From positions 1 to 49,103 of the forward strand of contig JAHXHS010000039.1 in the NCBI GenBank assembly GCA_025656455.1: a DNA stretch of 49,103 bases, written 5' to 3'. The stretch is from Candidatus Thiodiazotropha sp. (ex Epidulcina cf. delphinae) (lineage in GTDB: Bacteria; Pseudomonadota; Gammaproteobacteria; Chromatiales; Chromatiaceae). The notes beneath the pieces were generated by a model that was not told the DNA's origin, made no database searches, and saw nothing but the letters and a program-made list of their open reading frames with translations. Shown here piece by piece: positions 34,034 through 43,692 of this stretch. The position numbers and the translations under genes are program-made. Numbering within the stretch: the stretch's first letter is position 1; every line of letters starts with the position of its first letter.

Positions 34034-35815
34034 TCACACATCCTGAAGATGGCGTTGCAACCACAACTCGAATACCGCGATATGCCAGAGCTTGCTACCG
34101 CGAATACGGGTATGGTGCATTTCGGGCGCGGCCATCAGCCTGTCGATATAGTCCTGCCGAAAAATGTTACGCTGTCGCGCCGCCTGTGTATTGAGTATAT
34201 CCCGCATGAACTCAAGAAACTCGCCGCGCACGTATTTCAGGGCCGGCATGGGGAAATAGCCCTTGGGGCGATCGATCACCGATTCGGGGAGCATACCCCT
34301 GGCCATGGCCTTTAGCGGGTATTTGCCGTTGTCACGCAGTTTCAGCGCCGGGGGGCAGCGAGCCGCCAATTCGACCAGATGGTGGTCGAGAAACGGCACC
34401 CTGGCCTCCAACCCCCAGGCCATGGTCATATTGTCCACCCGCTTTACCGGGTCATCCACGATCAGCAGGGTCTGGTCCATGTGCAACACAGCATCGATCA
34501 GGCTATCCGCCTCCGGCTCCCTCAGCCGCTCGGCGATCAACTCCCGAGTATGGTCATCTGTGGCGTAGGCGGGGGCGACCATGCGCAGATATTCGTCGTG
34601 GTCCCGATCGAAATAGTGTCTGGCAAAGCGCTCCACCGGTTCGCCATCGCTCTCCTGCATGATACGCGGATACCAGAAGTAGCCGCCGAAGACCTCGTCG
34701 GCGCCCTGCCCCGACTGCACCACCTTGATCTGCCTGGAAACCTGTTCGCCCAACAGATAGAAGGCCACCGCATCCTGACCGAACATGGGTTCGGCCATGT
34801 TGTCCACCGCTTCCGGCAGCCGCGTCAACACTTCCCCGTTGGGCACGAGAAATTTATGGTGGCGGGTGTCGTACCTCTCGGCCACCGGATCGGAGTATTC
34901 GAATTCGTTGCCTTTCTCCTCCGGCTGATCCTCGAAACCGACCGAGAAGGTGCGTAGATCGCTGACGCCCGCCTCCGCAAGCAGGGCGACCAGCAGGCTG
35001 GAATCGAGACCGCCGGAGAGCAATACCCCCACCGGCACATCGGCTATCTCATTACGCTTGCGCACCGCCTCGCGGAGTGCGTCATGAATGGCCTCCAACC
35101 ACTCGGCGTCGGAGAGCGGCGTTTCCGGACGGGTGGCGGGATAGCGCCAATAGCGGCGGATACGCTCTGTGCCGTTGGCTTCGATGAGCATGCAGTGAGC
35201 AGGGGCCAGCTTTCGGATGCCATGAAAAACCGTATGCGGCGCAGGCACCACGCCATGCAGGGTGAACTGGTAGTGCAGGGCAACGGGATCGATGCGGGTG
35301 TCCACACCCCCTGCGGCGAGCAGCGCCTGGGTGTTGGAGGCGAAACGCAGGCGATCACGATCCTGGGTATAGTAGAGCGGCTTGATGCCGAACCGGTCCC
35401 TGGCCAGAAACAGACGCTTTTGCTGGCAATCCCACACCGCAAAGGCGAACATGCCGTGCAGATGGTCCACGCAATCCTCGCCCCAGGCGTGATATGCCTT
35501 GAGAATGACCTCGGTATCGCCGTCGGAAAAAAACCGATAACCCAGGCCTCTCAGGGTCTCCCGCAGTTCCTTGTAGTTGTAGATGGCGCCGTTGAAGACC
35601 AGCGCCAGATTCAACGCCTGGTCCAGCATCGGCTGATGGGCGTGCTCCGACAGATCGATGATCGCCAGACGCCGATGCCCGAATCCCAGCGCGCCATCAC
35701 TGTAACTGCCGCCGTGATCCGGACCGCGCCGGCGTATACGATCGCTCATCCGCGCTATTGCGGCGAGATCCGCAGGCCTGCCATCGAAGCGTAATTCACC
35801 GCATAGTCCGCACAT
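34034..35815 (-). CDS. N-acetylglutaminylglutamine amidotransferase (AsnB-like)
   Basis: 593 residues. The N-terminus is a class II glutaminase (Cys2 of MCGLCGELRFDG, RRRGPDHGGSY, VFNGAIYNYKELRE), and the C-terminal half is a synthetase with VLLSGGLDSSLLVALLAEAG (PPi loop), QSGQGADEVFGG and ARVPFLDHHLVELA. The distinctive end, PESVIDRPKGYFPMPALKYV then RIRGSKLWHIAVFELWLQRH, matches the AsnB-family amidotransferases that make N-acetylglutaminylglutamine amide, an osmolyte, rather than ordinary asparagine synthetases. The usual partner, a GNAT/ATP-grasp synthetase, is not in the window. The ATG is next to the catalytic cysteine. Confidence 0.75.
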   Translation of the reverse strand: MCGLCGELRFDGRPADLAAIARMSDRIRRRGPDHGGSYSDGALGFGHRRLAIIDLSEHAHQPMLDQALNLALVFNGAIYNYKELRETLRGLGYRFFSDGDTEVILKAYHAWGEDCVDHLHGMFAFAVWDCQQKRLFLARDRFGIKPLYYTQDRDRLRFASNTQALLAAGGVDTRIDPVALHYQFTLHGVVPAPHTVFHGIRKLAPAHCMLIEANGTERIRRYWRYPATRPETPLSDAEWLEAIHDALREAVRKRNEIADVPVGVLLSGGLDSSLLVALLAEAGVSDLRTFSVGFEDQPEEKGNEFEYSDPVAERYDTRHHKFLVPNGEVLTRLPEAVDNMAEPMFGQDAVAFYLLGEQVSRQIKVVQSGQGADEVFGGYFWYPRIMQESDGEPVERFARHYFDRDHDEYLRMVAPAYATDDHTRELIAERLREPEADSLIDAVLHMDQTLLIVDDPVKRVDNMTMAWGLEARVPFLDHHLVELAARCPPALKLRDNGKYPLKAMARGMLPESVIDRPKGYFPMPALKYVRGEFLEFMRDILNTQAARQRNIFRQDYIDRLMAAPEMHHTRIRGSKLWHIAVFELWLQRHLQDV

Positions 35816-35988
35816 TATTCTGTATCCCGATCACTGTTGAGCGAATGACTCCTGTTTATGGTTCAATGCTACCGGAAAGCCGGACTGACAGGATCAGGGA
35901 ACCGGAAAAATCCTGGCTGCCGGACGGCAAGCTGGGAAAGTTGAAAGAATAGCATCAAACCCTGACAAGCAGACAAAAGGACAGGATA

Positions 35989-38214
35989 ATGTCACGGATG
36001 ACCGAAACCACACCACAAACGCCCCACCTGGACCAAGCCCGCGAACTGCTGCGGCATACCTTCGGCTATGCGGAATTCCGCCCGCCCCAGGACCGCATTA
36101 TCGACCACCTGACCGGTGGCGGCGATGCGCTGGTGCTGATGCCGACCGGCGGCGGCAAGTCCCTCTGTTACCAGATCCCCGCGATGGTGAGGCCAGGCAC
36201 GGGAATCGTGATCTCACCGCTGATAGCACTGATGCAGGATCAGGTCAGTGGTTTGCGGCAGTTCGGGGTGCGGGCCGCCTACCTGAACTCGACCCTGACC
36301 CCCGAAGAGGCGAATCGCGTCGAGCGACAACTGCTGCAGGGCGAACTCGACCTGCTCTATGTGGCGCCTGAGAGGCTCCTGACCCCACGCATGCTCGGCC
36401 TGCTGCAGCAATCGCAGATCGCCCTGTTCGCCATCGACGAGGCCCACTGCGTCTCCCAGTGGGGACACGATTTCCGTCCGGAATACATACAGCTCTCCCA
36501 GTTGCACGAGCAGTTCCCGGCGATACCGAGGATCGCCCTCACCGCCACGGCAGACGAACCGACACGCAAGGAGATCATCCAGCGTCTAGCCCTGCAGGAG
36601 GCAAGCCGGTTCATTGCCGGCTTCGACCGTCCCAACATCCGCTATCAGATTACCGAAAACGACGGCAATGCCCGCGAGCGCCTGTTGCGCTTCATCCACG
36701 ATGAGCACCCGGGGGATGCCGGTATCGTCTACTGCCTGTCACGCAAACGGGTCGACGATGTGGCCGATTGGCTGCAATCCAAGGGCATCAAGGCCCTGCC
36801 CTACCATGCCGGCATGGACAGTCAGACCCGCCAACGGCACCAGAGCCGTTTTCTGCGCGAGGATGGGATGGTCATCGTCGCCACCATCGCCTTCGGCATG
36901 GGCATTGACAAACCCGACGTGCGCTTCGTCGCCCACCTCAATCTGCCGAAGAGTGTCGAGGCCTATTACCAGGAGACAGGACGCGCGGGCCGGGACGGTC
37001 TGCCGGCGAATGCCTGGATGATATACGGACTGCAGGATGTCATCACCCTGCGCCAGATGCAGGCCTCTTCCGAGGCCGACGAGTCTCACAAACGGGTGGA
37101 ACGACTCAAGCTCGACGCCATGCTCGCGCTGTGCGAAACCACCGGTTGCCGCCGCCAGGCCCTGCTCGGTTACTTCGCCGATCCGCTCGAACAACCCTGT
37201 GGAAACTGCGACACCTGCCTGCAACCCCCGGAGACCTGGGATGCCACGGTCGCCGCGCAGAAGGCCCTCTCCTGCGTGCATCGAACCGGCCAGCGCTTCG
37301 GTGTCAACTATCTGGTCGACGTCCTGCTCGGCAAGGACAACGAGCGGATCAGGCAATTCGGTCACCAACGGGTCACCACCCACGGCATCGGTGGCGAACA
37401 CAGCGCCAGCGAATGGCGCACCATCTACCGGCAACTCATCGCCCGTGGCCTGCTGGCGGTGGACCTGGAGGGGTATGGCGGACTGCGGCTGACGGAGGCG
37501 AGCCGATCGGTACTGCGCGGCGAGACAAGGCTAATGCTGCGCAAGGTCCGCAAAGTACAAAAGAAAAGTCGCCGCCAAGGCCAACATGATCGACAGATCG
37601 AGGCTGCCGACCAAGGTCTTTGGGAGGCATTAAAGCAATTGCGCCGAGACCTTGCCGAGGTACAAGGGGTGCCGGCGTATGTGATCTTCCACGATGCCAC
37701 GTTGATGGAAATGGTCGAAAAACGCCCACAAAACAGGCAGCAACTGGCGTTGATATCCGGTGTGGGAGAACACAAATTAGAGGCCTATGGTGATGATTTT
37801 ATAAATCTTTTGCAGAAAGTCGACCAACCTCAGGCAACTCGGCCGGACGATACGCTGGAGGAGACCCTGCGGCATCTCAGGCGTGGGCTCGACATAGCGG
37901 CCATTGCGAAAGCGCGGAATCTCACCCAAGCCACGATCTACAACCACTTGGCCACGGCCATCGAAGCGCAACGGCTGACACTCGATGAGGCGATGCCGAT
38001 CCCTCAGGATCGACTCAGGACCATTCTGTTCGCTTTTGAGCAGTATGGCGCAGAAGGAAAACTCAAACCGGTCTACGATGCCCTGGAGGGGAAGGTCGAT
38101 TACGGTATTTTGCGCTGTGTCCAGGCGACCTTAACCAACCCCCCGCCGCGCGAAAAGGAGAGAACCGATACTGCGCAAACGAACCACGAGGCACAAGCTC
38201 ATGACTTGAGCTAA
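35989..38214 (+). CDS. recQ: ATP-dependent DNA helicase RecQ
   Basis: 741 residues. The helicase core shows MPTGGGKSLCYQIPAM (Walker A, about 50-60), AIDEAHCVSQWGHDFRPEY (DEAH, about 148-165) and ATIAFGMGIDKPDVRF. Zinc-binding cysteines are in CGNCDTC, followed by the winged-helix RQC part and an HRDC domain (VIFHDATLMEMVEKRPQNRQ) near residue 570. The last ~100 residues, with IAAIAKARNLTQATIYNHLA, form an extra helix-turn-helix. RecQ unwinds 3'-5' in recombination and replication repair. It is divergent from the amidotransferase gene. Confidence 0.95.
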   Translation: MSRMTETTPQTPHLDQARELLRHTFGYAEFRPPQDRIIDHLTGGGDALVLMPTGGGKSLCYQIPAMVRPGTGIVISPLIALMQDQVSGLRQFGVRAAYLNSTLTPEEANRVERQLLQGELDLLYVAPERLLTPRMLGLLQQSQIALFAIDEAHCVSQWGHDFRPEYIQLSQLHEQFPAIPRIALTATADEPTRKEIIQRLALQEASRFIAGFDRPNIRYQITENDGNARERLLRFIHDEHPGDAGIVYCLSRKRVDDVADWLQSKGIKALPYHAGMDSQTRQRHQSRFLREDGMVIVATIAFGMGIDKPDVRFVAHLNLPKSVEAYYQETGRAGRDGLPANAWMIYGLQDVITLRQMQASSEADESHKRVERLKLDAMLALCETTGCRRQALLGYFADPLEQPCGNCDTCLQPPETWDATVAAQKALSCVHRTGQRFGVNYLVDVLLGKDNERIRQFGHQRVTTHGIGGEHSASEWRTIYRQLIARGLLAVDLEGYGGLRLTEASRSVLRGETRLMLRKVRKVQKKSRRQGQHDRQIEAADQGLWEALKQLRRDLAEVQGVPAYVIFHDATLMEMVEKRPQNRQQLALISGVGEHKLEAYGDDFINLLQKVDQPQATRPDDTLEETLRHLRRGLDIAAIAKARNLTQATIYNHLATAIEAQRLTLDEAMPIPQDRLRTILFAFEQYGAEGKLKPVYDALEGKVDYGILRCVQATLTNPPPREKERTDTAQTNHEAQAHDLS

Positions 38215-38307
38215 ATTCTCTGAGAATGCGGTCGCTACACTGAGGGCATAAGCAGAATTAAAGACCCAAAAGCGTAATCAGAACACTCCGGCAAACAGGA
38301 CTTTATT

Positions 38308-39237
38308 ATGAGCGGCATGGAAGCATGGCAACGGAATATCGCATCATCACATCAAATAAGGGAGTTGATAAAGCTCATGACCCCGCAAACACTTGTTGAA
38401 AATATCGACCAACTGGTTTCACTGCCCGATATCTGCATCAGGGTGAACCAGATGATGGACCCGGCGAACTACTCCGCAGCCGGGGTGGCAGAGATCATCG
38501 CCCAGGACGCGGATATCTCCGCCAGGCTGCTTCGTCTGGTCAACAGTTCGCTCTTCAGCCAGCAATCCAAGGTTGAGACCATATCCAGGGCCGTTGCCAT
38601 CGTCGGCACCGATGAGCTGCGCAATCTGGTAATGGCCACAACGGCGGTGAGAACGTTTACCGGAATACCCGGGGAACTGATGAACATGACCGACTTCTGG
38701 CGCCATTCGGTCACCACCGGGGTGATGTCGCAGATCCTCGCCAGCCACTGCAATACCCTGCACAGCGAACGTCTGTTCGTGATGGGCATGCTGCACGATG
38801 TGGGCCGGCTGGTGATCTATCTCACCCTGCCGGACAAGGCCAAAGAGATGCTATGGCTCACCGGCGGCGACGACTGGATATTATCTGAAACGGAGCAGGA
38901 GCTGCTGGGCTTCACACACATGGATGTCGGTGCGGAACTGATCCGGTCATGGGGTCTGCCCGATAGCCTGGAGAGTGTGATCCGAAACCACCACCGGCCT
39001 ACTGAAGCCAGTGATCACCAACTTGAAACCTCGCTGGTGCACATTGCCCTAGCCCTGGCCAATGGGGAGATGGTCGGACTCTCCATCGACGAAATGTTAT
39101 GGGCGATACACCCCTCGGCCTGGGAGACGACAGGGCTGAGCCCAACGATCGTGGCATCCATGGTCGACGATATGCTGGCCAAGACGGCCGAGGTCATGAA
39201 TCTGGTGGTGGCGCCATTGGAACGAATGCACGGATAG
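38308..39237 (+). CDS. HDOD-domain signalling protein
   Basis: 309 residues with an HDOD domain from about residue 30: LVSLPDICIRVNQMMDPANY, IAQDADISARLLRLVNSSLF, FVMGMLHDVGRLVIYL, and VIRNHHRPTEASD. Metal-binding histidines of HD enzymes are partly present, but most HDOD proteins act as scaffolds. The C-terminus has only helices. ATG 38308 has AGGA upstream; other Met codons (38320, 38377) remain possible. It lies downstream of recQ by about 90 bp. Confidence 0.85.
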   Translation: MSGMEAWQRNIASSHQIRELIKLMTPQTLVENIDQLVSLPDICIRVNQMMDPANYSAAGVAEIIAQDADISARLLRLVNSSLFSQQSKVETISRAVAIVGTDELRNLVMATTAVRTFTGIPGELMNMTDFWRHSVTTGVMSQILASHCNTLHSERLFVMGMLHDVGRLVIYLTLPDKAKEMLWLTGGDDWILSETEQELLGFTHMDVGAELIRSWGLPDSLESVIRNHHRPTEASDHQLETSLVHIALALANGEMVGLSIDEMLWAIHPSAWETTGLSPTIVASMVDDMLAKTAEVMNLVVAPLERMHG

Positions 39238-39529
39238 TCATCCACCCGCCTATTTTTGCACGGCTGGCCCGCTATCGGGCCGACGCCGTTTCAAGACTTG
39301 CCAACGCTCCACTTCACTGGCGACTGAATCCGTGAGCCCAGAATCGATGATTATCGATCTCCACATTCCGTTGATCCAAATCAATACAGTGCCATAATTT
39401 TGTAGACATCCGACCTCCCCCAGCCTGATATTCCTAACCCCCCACAGCATATCTGATGCAGACATAAGGCATAAAAAGCACCGCCGGTTAACTACCAGCG
39501 GACGGGCATCGACCACCAGGAGGAGTATC

Positions 39530-39907
39530 ATGGGTTGGAAAATCCCTCGTCTGTCACGCCGCACATTTCTGAAATCCGCCGCCGGCGGCACAGGTCTGTC
39601 ACTCTTGTCACCCATCGGCGGGGTCTTTTCAAAGGCAGCCGGTAAAGACCCTATCGAGACAGAGACCAGCCACAGCATCTGTAACTTCTGTTCATCCCTG
39701 TGCAACCTCAAGATAACCACCGAAAACCGAGGCGGGCGCAAACGCATCGTAAAGCTGGCCGGTAACCCGGCATCGACCCTCAATCGCGGCAAGCTCTGCG
39801 CACGGGGCCAATCCGGATTGCGACAGACCTACGATGCCGATCGCATCAAGACTCCCCTGATCAGGGTCGAGGGCAGCAAACGGGGCGTCTACGCCTACCC
39901 CTGGTAA
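39530..39907 (+). pseudogene. Tat-signal molybdopterin oxidoreductase, N-terminal remnant
   Basis: 125 residues: a twin-arginine signal (LSRRTFLKSAAGGTGLSLL) and the 4Fe-4S entry of the DMSO-reductase superfamily, with cysteines in CNFCSSLC and later GKLCARGQSG, then DADRIKTPLIRVEGSKRG. A TAA follows YAYPW, whereas relatives continue for hundreds of residues with molybdopterin-binding domains. A strong AGGAGGAG ribosome site precedes the ATG. The next gene, a TorD-like chaperone, starts 7 bp after the stop. The catalytic part may have been deleted, or this may be a small electron-transfer protein. I favour a remnant. Confidence 0.7.
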
Positions 39908-39914
39908 ATCCTGA

Positions 39915-40451
39915 ATGATCACCGACCGTCAGACACTCCGACTCCACGCCTTGCTACCCTGCATGCCGGATGTGGATTCGCTGGAACTGCTGACGGAGCT
40001 CTCCACCCAACACCCCTGGCTGAAGACGGCCGTGGATGAACTGGCGCGCATCCCCCTGCCCCAGTGGCAGGGAGAGTACACAAGGTTGTTCGTCAGCGGT
40101 TTTCCGAACACCCTGGCGCCGCCCTACGAGTCGGTCCATCGACACCGGTCCATGTTCGGCCCTGTCGTGGACGCGTTGAGCGCCCTCTACCAAAGCGCCG
40201 GCTTGGCGGCGGAGCAGATGCCCGCCGACTATCTCGGCGTCGAATTGGAGTGCGCAGCCTTTTTGTCCGATTCGAGATCCCCGGAGGCGGCCATATTGCG
40301 ACAACGACTCTGGCGGGAACACCTAGGGAAATGGCTACCTGCATTCGCTGCGGACCTGCGGAATCATAGCCGGCTGCAAATCTATCGATCCTGGGGTGAC
40401 CGGCTGAGTCTGTTGTGCGCCACAACGGAGAAGGAAACGGCCTATGCCTGA
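39915..40451 (+). CDS. TorD/DmsD-like molybdoenzyme chaperone
   Basis: 178 helical residues. The motif WQGEYTRLFVSGFPNTLAPP followed by YESVHRHRSMFGPVVDALSA is characteristic of the TorD/DmsD chaperones that bind Tat signals of molybdoenzymes before cofactor insertion. An acidic middle, AADYLGVELECAAFL-like region, fits the family. It lies between the Tat-signal remnant and hybE-like gene and overlaps the latter by 8 bp. Its client in this strain is uncertain, since the neighbouring oxidoreductase is truncated. Confidence 0.8.
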   Translation: MITDRQTLRLHALLPCMPDVDSLELLTELSTQHPWLKTAVDELARIPLPQWQGEYTRLFVSGFPNTLAPPYESVHRHRSMFGPVVDALSALYQSAGLAAEQMPADYLGVELECAAFLSDSRSPEAAILRQRLWREHLGKWLPAFAADLRNHSRLQIYRSWGDRLSLLCATTEKETAYA

Positions 40452-40995
40452 AACCCAGTGGCAATTACTACCACCGGAACTCAACCAGGATAAGACCTTT
40501 CAGGATAGCCTGCTGACCGTGCATAAGGAGATCTATAACAACTTTTTCAGTGACGACCCCCTGGCCAACCCCGAGTTGGGATTTCACCTGCATGCCTATC
40601 GGCGGACCAGTGGCTGGCGGGTGGTGTTGATCCTGACTCCCTGGATGATGTCACGCCTGCTGTTTCCCGAAAAGGATCCCCATATCGTCATCCCCGAGGG
40701 CTGGAGCGGCGAGGACCGGGGAGAGAGCGATTACCAGGTATTGGGGCCGTCCCTTCGCCTGGGATGGAGCGGTAACTATATGCAGGCGCATCTGAACTAT
40801 CATCCCCGGCTCGGACACTATCTGCTGCAACCGATCGCACTGAACATGCAAACCTACGCAACCCCCGAAGAGGCGTTCGAGGCATGGAATTGCGTCATCA
40901 AGGCCCGTGACGAGTCTATGAAGCGGATGAAAAAAAAGTGCCCCTGGCAAGAGGAAGTGTCGCGTCGGGAATTTCTGGGCAAGTATCTAACCTGA
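40444..40995 (+). CDS. HybE-like hydrogenase-assembly chaperone family protein
   Basis: 183 residues. VVLILTPWMMSRLLFPEKDP, HIVIPEGWSG and later LQPIALNMQTYATPEEAFEA fit the [NiFe]-hydrogenase chaperone HybE family, in which T-P-W-x-M marks the core. No hydrogenase genes lie nearby. With TorD it more probably serves a molybdoenzyme or a respiratory complex. It overlaps the TorD-like gene, so the two are made together. Assignment to HybE is moderately certain, and function is inferred. Confidence 0.6.
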   Translation: MPETQWQLLPPELNQDKTFQDSLLTVHKEIYNNFFSDDPLANPELGFHLHAYRRTSGWRVVLILTPWMMSRLLFPEKDPHIVIPEGWSGEDRGESDYQVLGPSLRLGWSGNYMQAHLNYHPRLGHYLLQPIALNMQTYATPEEAFEAWNCVIKARDESMKRMKKKCPWQEEVSRREFLGKYLT

Positions 40996-41369
40996 ATCCG
41001 TGAGTACAGCTTAAACCCGGATGTATTATCCGGCCACATTGTCAGGAAAATCCGTGACTGTCTGACGCAGTAATATCGGCATAACATGTTGATATACAAA
41101 CGGATTCAGTACCGTATGCCAGCATGGTTTTTTACTGGCGATTCTTGTAAAGCCCATTTTGCGTTCCGTTGGAGTGATCAGCGTCCATTTGGGGCTTTTT
41201 CACACGCTATCACTTTACCTACTCGAAGCCTACAGTTTCACCCATAGCTGCCGAAATAACCGGTGTATGGATCATCAGCGACTCCGGCTAAAGATCAATA
41301 TCAAACCATCGAAAAAGAGACGCTGCTACTGTCCGTGGTTGTGTTGATGAATCTAACAAGGAGCATTTT
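40996..41369. other. Intergenic gap before the response regulator
   Basis: No gene is seen. A short GTGATCAGCGTCCATTTG around 41173 resembles GTGATTGGCGTCCATTGG near 33766, suggesting leftover repeat DNA. AAGGAG lies just before the next start. Confidence 0.4.
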
Positions 41370-43004
41370 GTGTCATTTAAGCAAAATCCTCTCGAAAAAA
41401 AGGCCTACCTGATCGTCGACGATTTCGGCGATATGCGCAGCATGATCAAAAACATGCTGATGGCTTGCGGTGTGCGAGACATCTCCCTGGCAATCAACGG
41501 CGCAGAGGCCCTGGCCAGTATGGAGACACGGCGTTACGATGTCGTGCTTTGCGACTACAATCTCGGACCAGGCAAGGATGGCCAGCAAGTCCTCGAAGAG
41601 GCGAAACATCGCCATCTGATCGGGTTGGGATGCGTATTCCTGATGGTCACTGCGGAAAACACCCGCGAAATGGTCATGGGAGCGGTGGAATACGAACCCG
41701 ATTCTTATCTGACCAAACCTTTCAACAAAGACCTTCTCAAAACGCGGCTGGAGAAGCTGATCGCCAAAAAGCAGGACCTGCTGCCGGTCGAACAGGCGAT
41801 GGCGAAGCAGAACCATCTCCAAGCCATCAAGATTCTCGATGCCAAAATCGCGCAAAAGCCGCCGAACAGCAATGAACTGAGAAAAATCAAGGGAGAAATC
41901 TGGCTCGCCGCCAGCGAAACCGCACAGGCCCGGGAAGTCTATAAAACGGTCCTGTCTATCAGGGATATGCCCTGGGCGCGCCTGGGGCTGGGCAAGACCC
42001 TGTATCTCGATAAACGTTACGCAGAAGCGCAAGAGGCCTTTCAAACACTGATAGATCACCACCAAAGCTATACAGCCGCTTACGACTGGCTGGCCAAGAC
42101 CTACAAGCGCCTGAATCAACTGGATGCCGCTCAAAAGACCCTGCAGACAGCTACCAAGATTTCGCCCAAGGCAGTACTCAGGCAGCAGATGCTTGGAGAG
42201 ATCGCCCTACAGAACAAGGACGATCAGGTTGCGGAAGCGGCATTCACCAAGGCCGTGAAACACGGGCGGCATTCAGTCTATAGACATCCATCCAACTATG
42301 CCAACCTGGCAAAGATCGCCGCCGTGACAAAAAAGGGGGATGCCGGGCTGAAAGTACTGAAAGACATGAAGCGTGAATTCGGCAAAGATCCCCATGCCCA
42401 TCTCTATATGGCCACCGCTGAAAGTGTAATCCACGAGACAATGGGCAATAGCAAGGCCTCGAAAGCATCTCTGGAGCGGGCAGCCGATATTTACCAAACC
42501 TTGGACCATCACACCACCACCGACTGCTCCATCGAAATGGCCAAAGCCTACAGTAATATCGGCATGACGGACAAAGCGGTCGACCTATTGCAGAACACAG
42601 TGCTCAACAACCACTCCGATGAGGCGTTGATGGATGAAATCAAGGATGCGATGGTGACCATGGATTTGCAGGAAGAGGCCCTCGGTTCCGTTGACACGAT
42701 TCGCCAGGAGATCGCATCGCTAAACAAGAGAGGGGTCGAACTGGCAAGAAACGGTAAATTGGAAGATGCGATCAGTCTGCTAGAGAAATCCTCCGAACAG
42801 ATGCCTGGCAACAAAGTCGTCAATCTGAATACGGCCCTTGTTTTGCTCATGGACATGGAAAGAAAGAGTCTGTCTGCCGAAGGAGTCGACAAAATCAGGG
42901 TCTATCTCGAGCGGGTAAAAAAAGTCGACCCGGACAACCTGACCCTGAACAAACTGCAAAACAGACTGAAGAGCGCAATCAGGACAACGGAGCAAGAGGC
43001 GTAA
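41370..43004 (+). CDS. Response regulator with TPR repeats
   Basis: 544 residues, GTG start with AAGGAG upstream. Residues about 10-130 are a receiver domain: YLIVDDFGDMRSMIKNML, phospho-acceptor D62 (VVLCDYNLG), and YLTKPFNKDLLKTRLEKL. From about 145 there are helical tetratricopeptide-like repeats (AWARLGLGKTLYLDKRYAEA-type, QSYTAAYDWLAKTYKRLNQL, ...), mediating protein contacts. No DNA-binding output is visible. It is 1 bp before the small kinase gene and probably regulated by it. The combination suggests a scaffold switched by phosphorylation, not a transcription factor. Confidence 0.85.
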   Translation: MSFKQNPLEKKAYLIVDDFGDMRSMIKNMLMACGVRDISLAINGAEALASMETRRYDVVLCDYNLGPGKDGQQVLEEAKHRHLIGLGCVFLMVTAENTREMVMGAVEYEPDSYLTKPFNKDLLKTRLEKLIAKKQDLLPVEQAMAKQNHLQAIKILDAKIAQKPPNSNELRKIKGEIWLAASETAQAREVYKTVLSIRDMPWARLGLGKTLYLDKRYAEAQEAFQTLIDHHQSYTAAYDWLAKTYKRLNQLDAAQKTLQTATKISPKAVLRQQMLGEIALQNKDDQVAEAAFTKAVKHGRHSVYRHPSNYANLAKIAAVTKKGDAGLKVLKDMKREFGKDPHAHLYMATAESVIHETMGNSKASKASLERAADIYQTLDHHTTTDCSIEMAKAYSNIGMTDKAVDLLQNTVLNNHSDEALMDEIKDAMVTMDLQEEALGSVDTIRQEIASLNKRGVELARNGKLEDAISLLEKSSEQMPGNKVVNLNTALVLLMDMERKSLSAEGVDKIRVYLERVKKVDPDNLTLNKLQNRLKSAIRTTEQEA

Positions 43005-43005
43005 C

Positions 43006-43668
43006 ATGAGATTTTCAGATATTTTAGCCTCGATTATCCATGACATGAAAAACTCCCTTGGCATGGTTATCAATACACTCGATGAACTGGTTATTGAAAA
43101 CGAGTATCGTGAAAACGATAAACTCTCCACCCTTCAGCATGAATCAAAAAGACTCAACAACAACCTGATCGCGCTGCTTTCGCTCTATAAAATAGAAAAC
43201 GAACAACTCGATGCCAATATCGAAGAGATCAGTATCGACGATTTCCTGGAGGAGATCGTGGCAGATAACCAGACGATCGCCAGAACCAAAGGCGTCAGGC
43301 TCGATTACCAATGCGAAGATGCCCTGACCGGTTATTTCGACGAGTGGCTGATCAGAGGCGTCATCAACAACCTGATCGGCAACGGGCTGCGCTATACCTC
43401 GTCCAGGATATCGATTTACGCCGAGATGATTGAAGACTATCTCGTTTTCAACATAGAAGACGACGGCGAGGGTTTCCCGCCAAGCATGATCGAGGCCCAG
43501 ACAGCGTTCAACCGCAACAAAAGCCTGAGCGAGGGTCACACACAGTTGGGGATCTATTTTGCTTCAATGGTTGCCCGCACCCACAAAAACGGTGACAAGG
43601 AGGGGTATGTAAAGCTGGCGAACAAGCAGCGACTCAAGGGAGGGTGCTTTTCGATCTGGCTGCCTTGA
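43006..43668 (+). CDS. Small histidine kinase
   Basis: 220 residues: H-box with His12 (ASIIHDMKNSLGM), N-box INNLIGNGLRYT (121-131), G1 EDDGEGFPPS (151-160) and G2 GHTQLGIYFASM. There is no membrane helix or sensory domain, so this is a soluble minimal kinase. It starts 1 bp after the response regulator-TPR gene, with which it probably pairs. Its stimulus is unknown. Confidence 0.85.
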   Translation: MRFSDILASIIHDMKNSLGMVINTLDELVIENEYRENDKLSTLQHESKRLNNNLIALLSLYKIENEQLDANIEEISIDDFLEEIVADNQTIARTKGVRLDYQCEDALTGYFDEWLIRGVINNLIGNGLRYTSSRISIYAEMIEDYLVFNIEDDGEGFPPSMIEAQTAFNRNKSLSEGHTQLGIYFASMVARTHKNGDKEGYVKLANKQRLKGGCFSIWLP

Positions 43669-43692
43669 CCGGCCCGAGTAATAGGGTCCTGT

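Noticed and set aside
39266..39281. GGCCCG-CTAT-CGGGCC hairpin after the HDOD gene as a terminator
   Set aside because: It has no T tract on the rightward side, so I do not list it as a terminator.
39530..39910. Selenocysteine read-through to explain the short molybdopterin protein
   Set aside because: The stop is TAA, not TGA, and the coding of the next gene begins after 7 bp.
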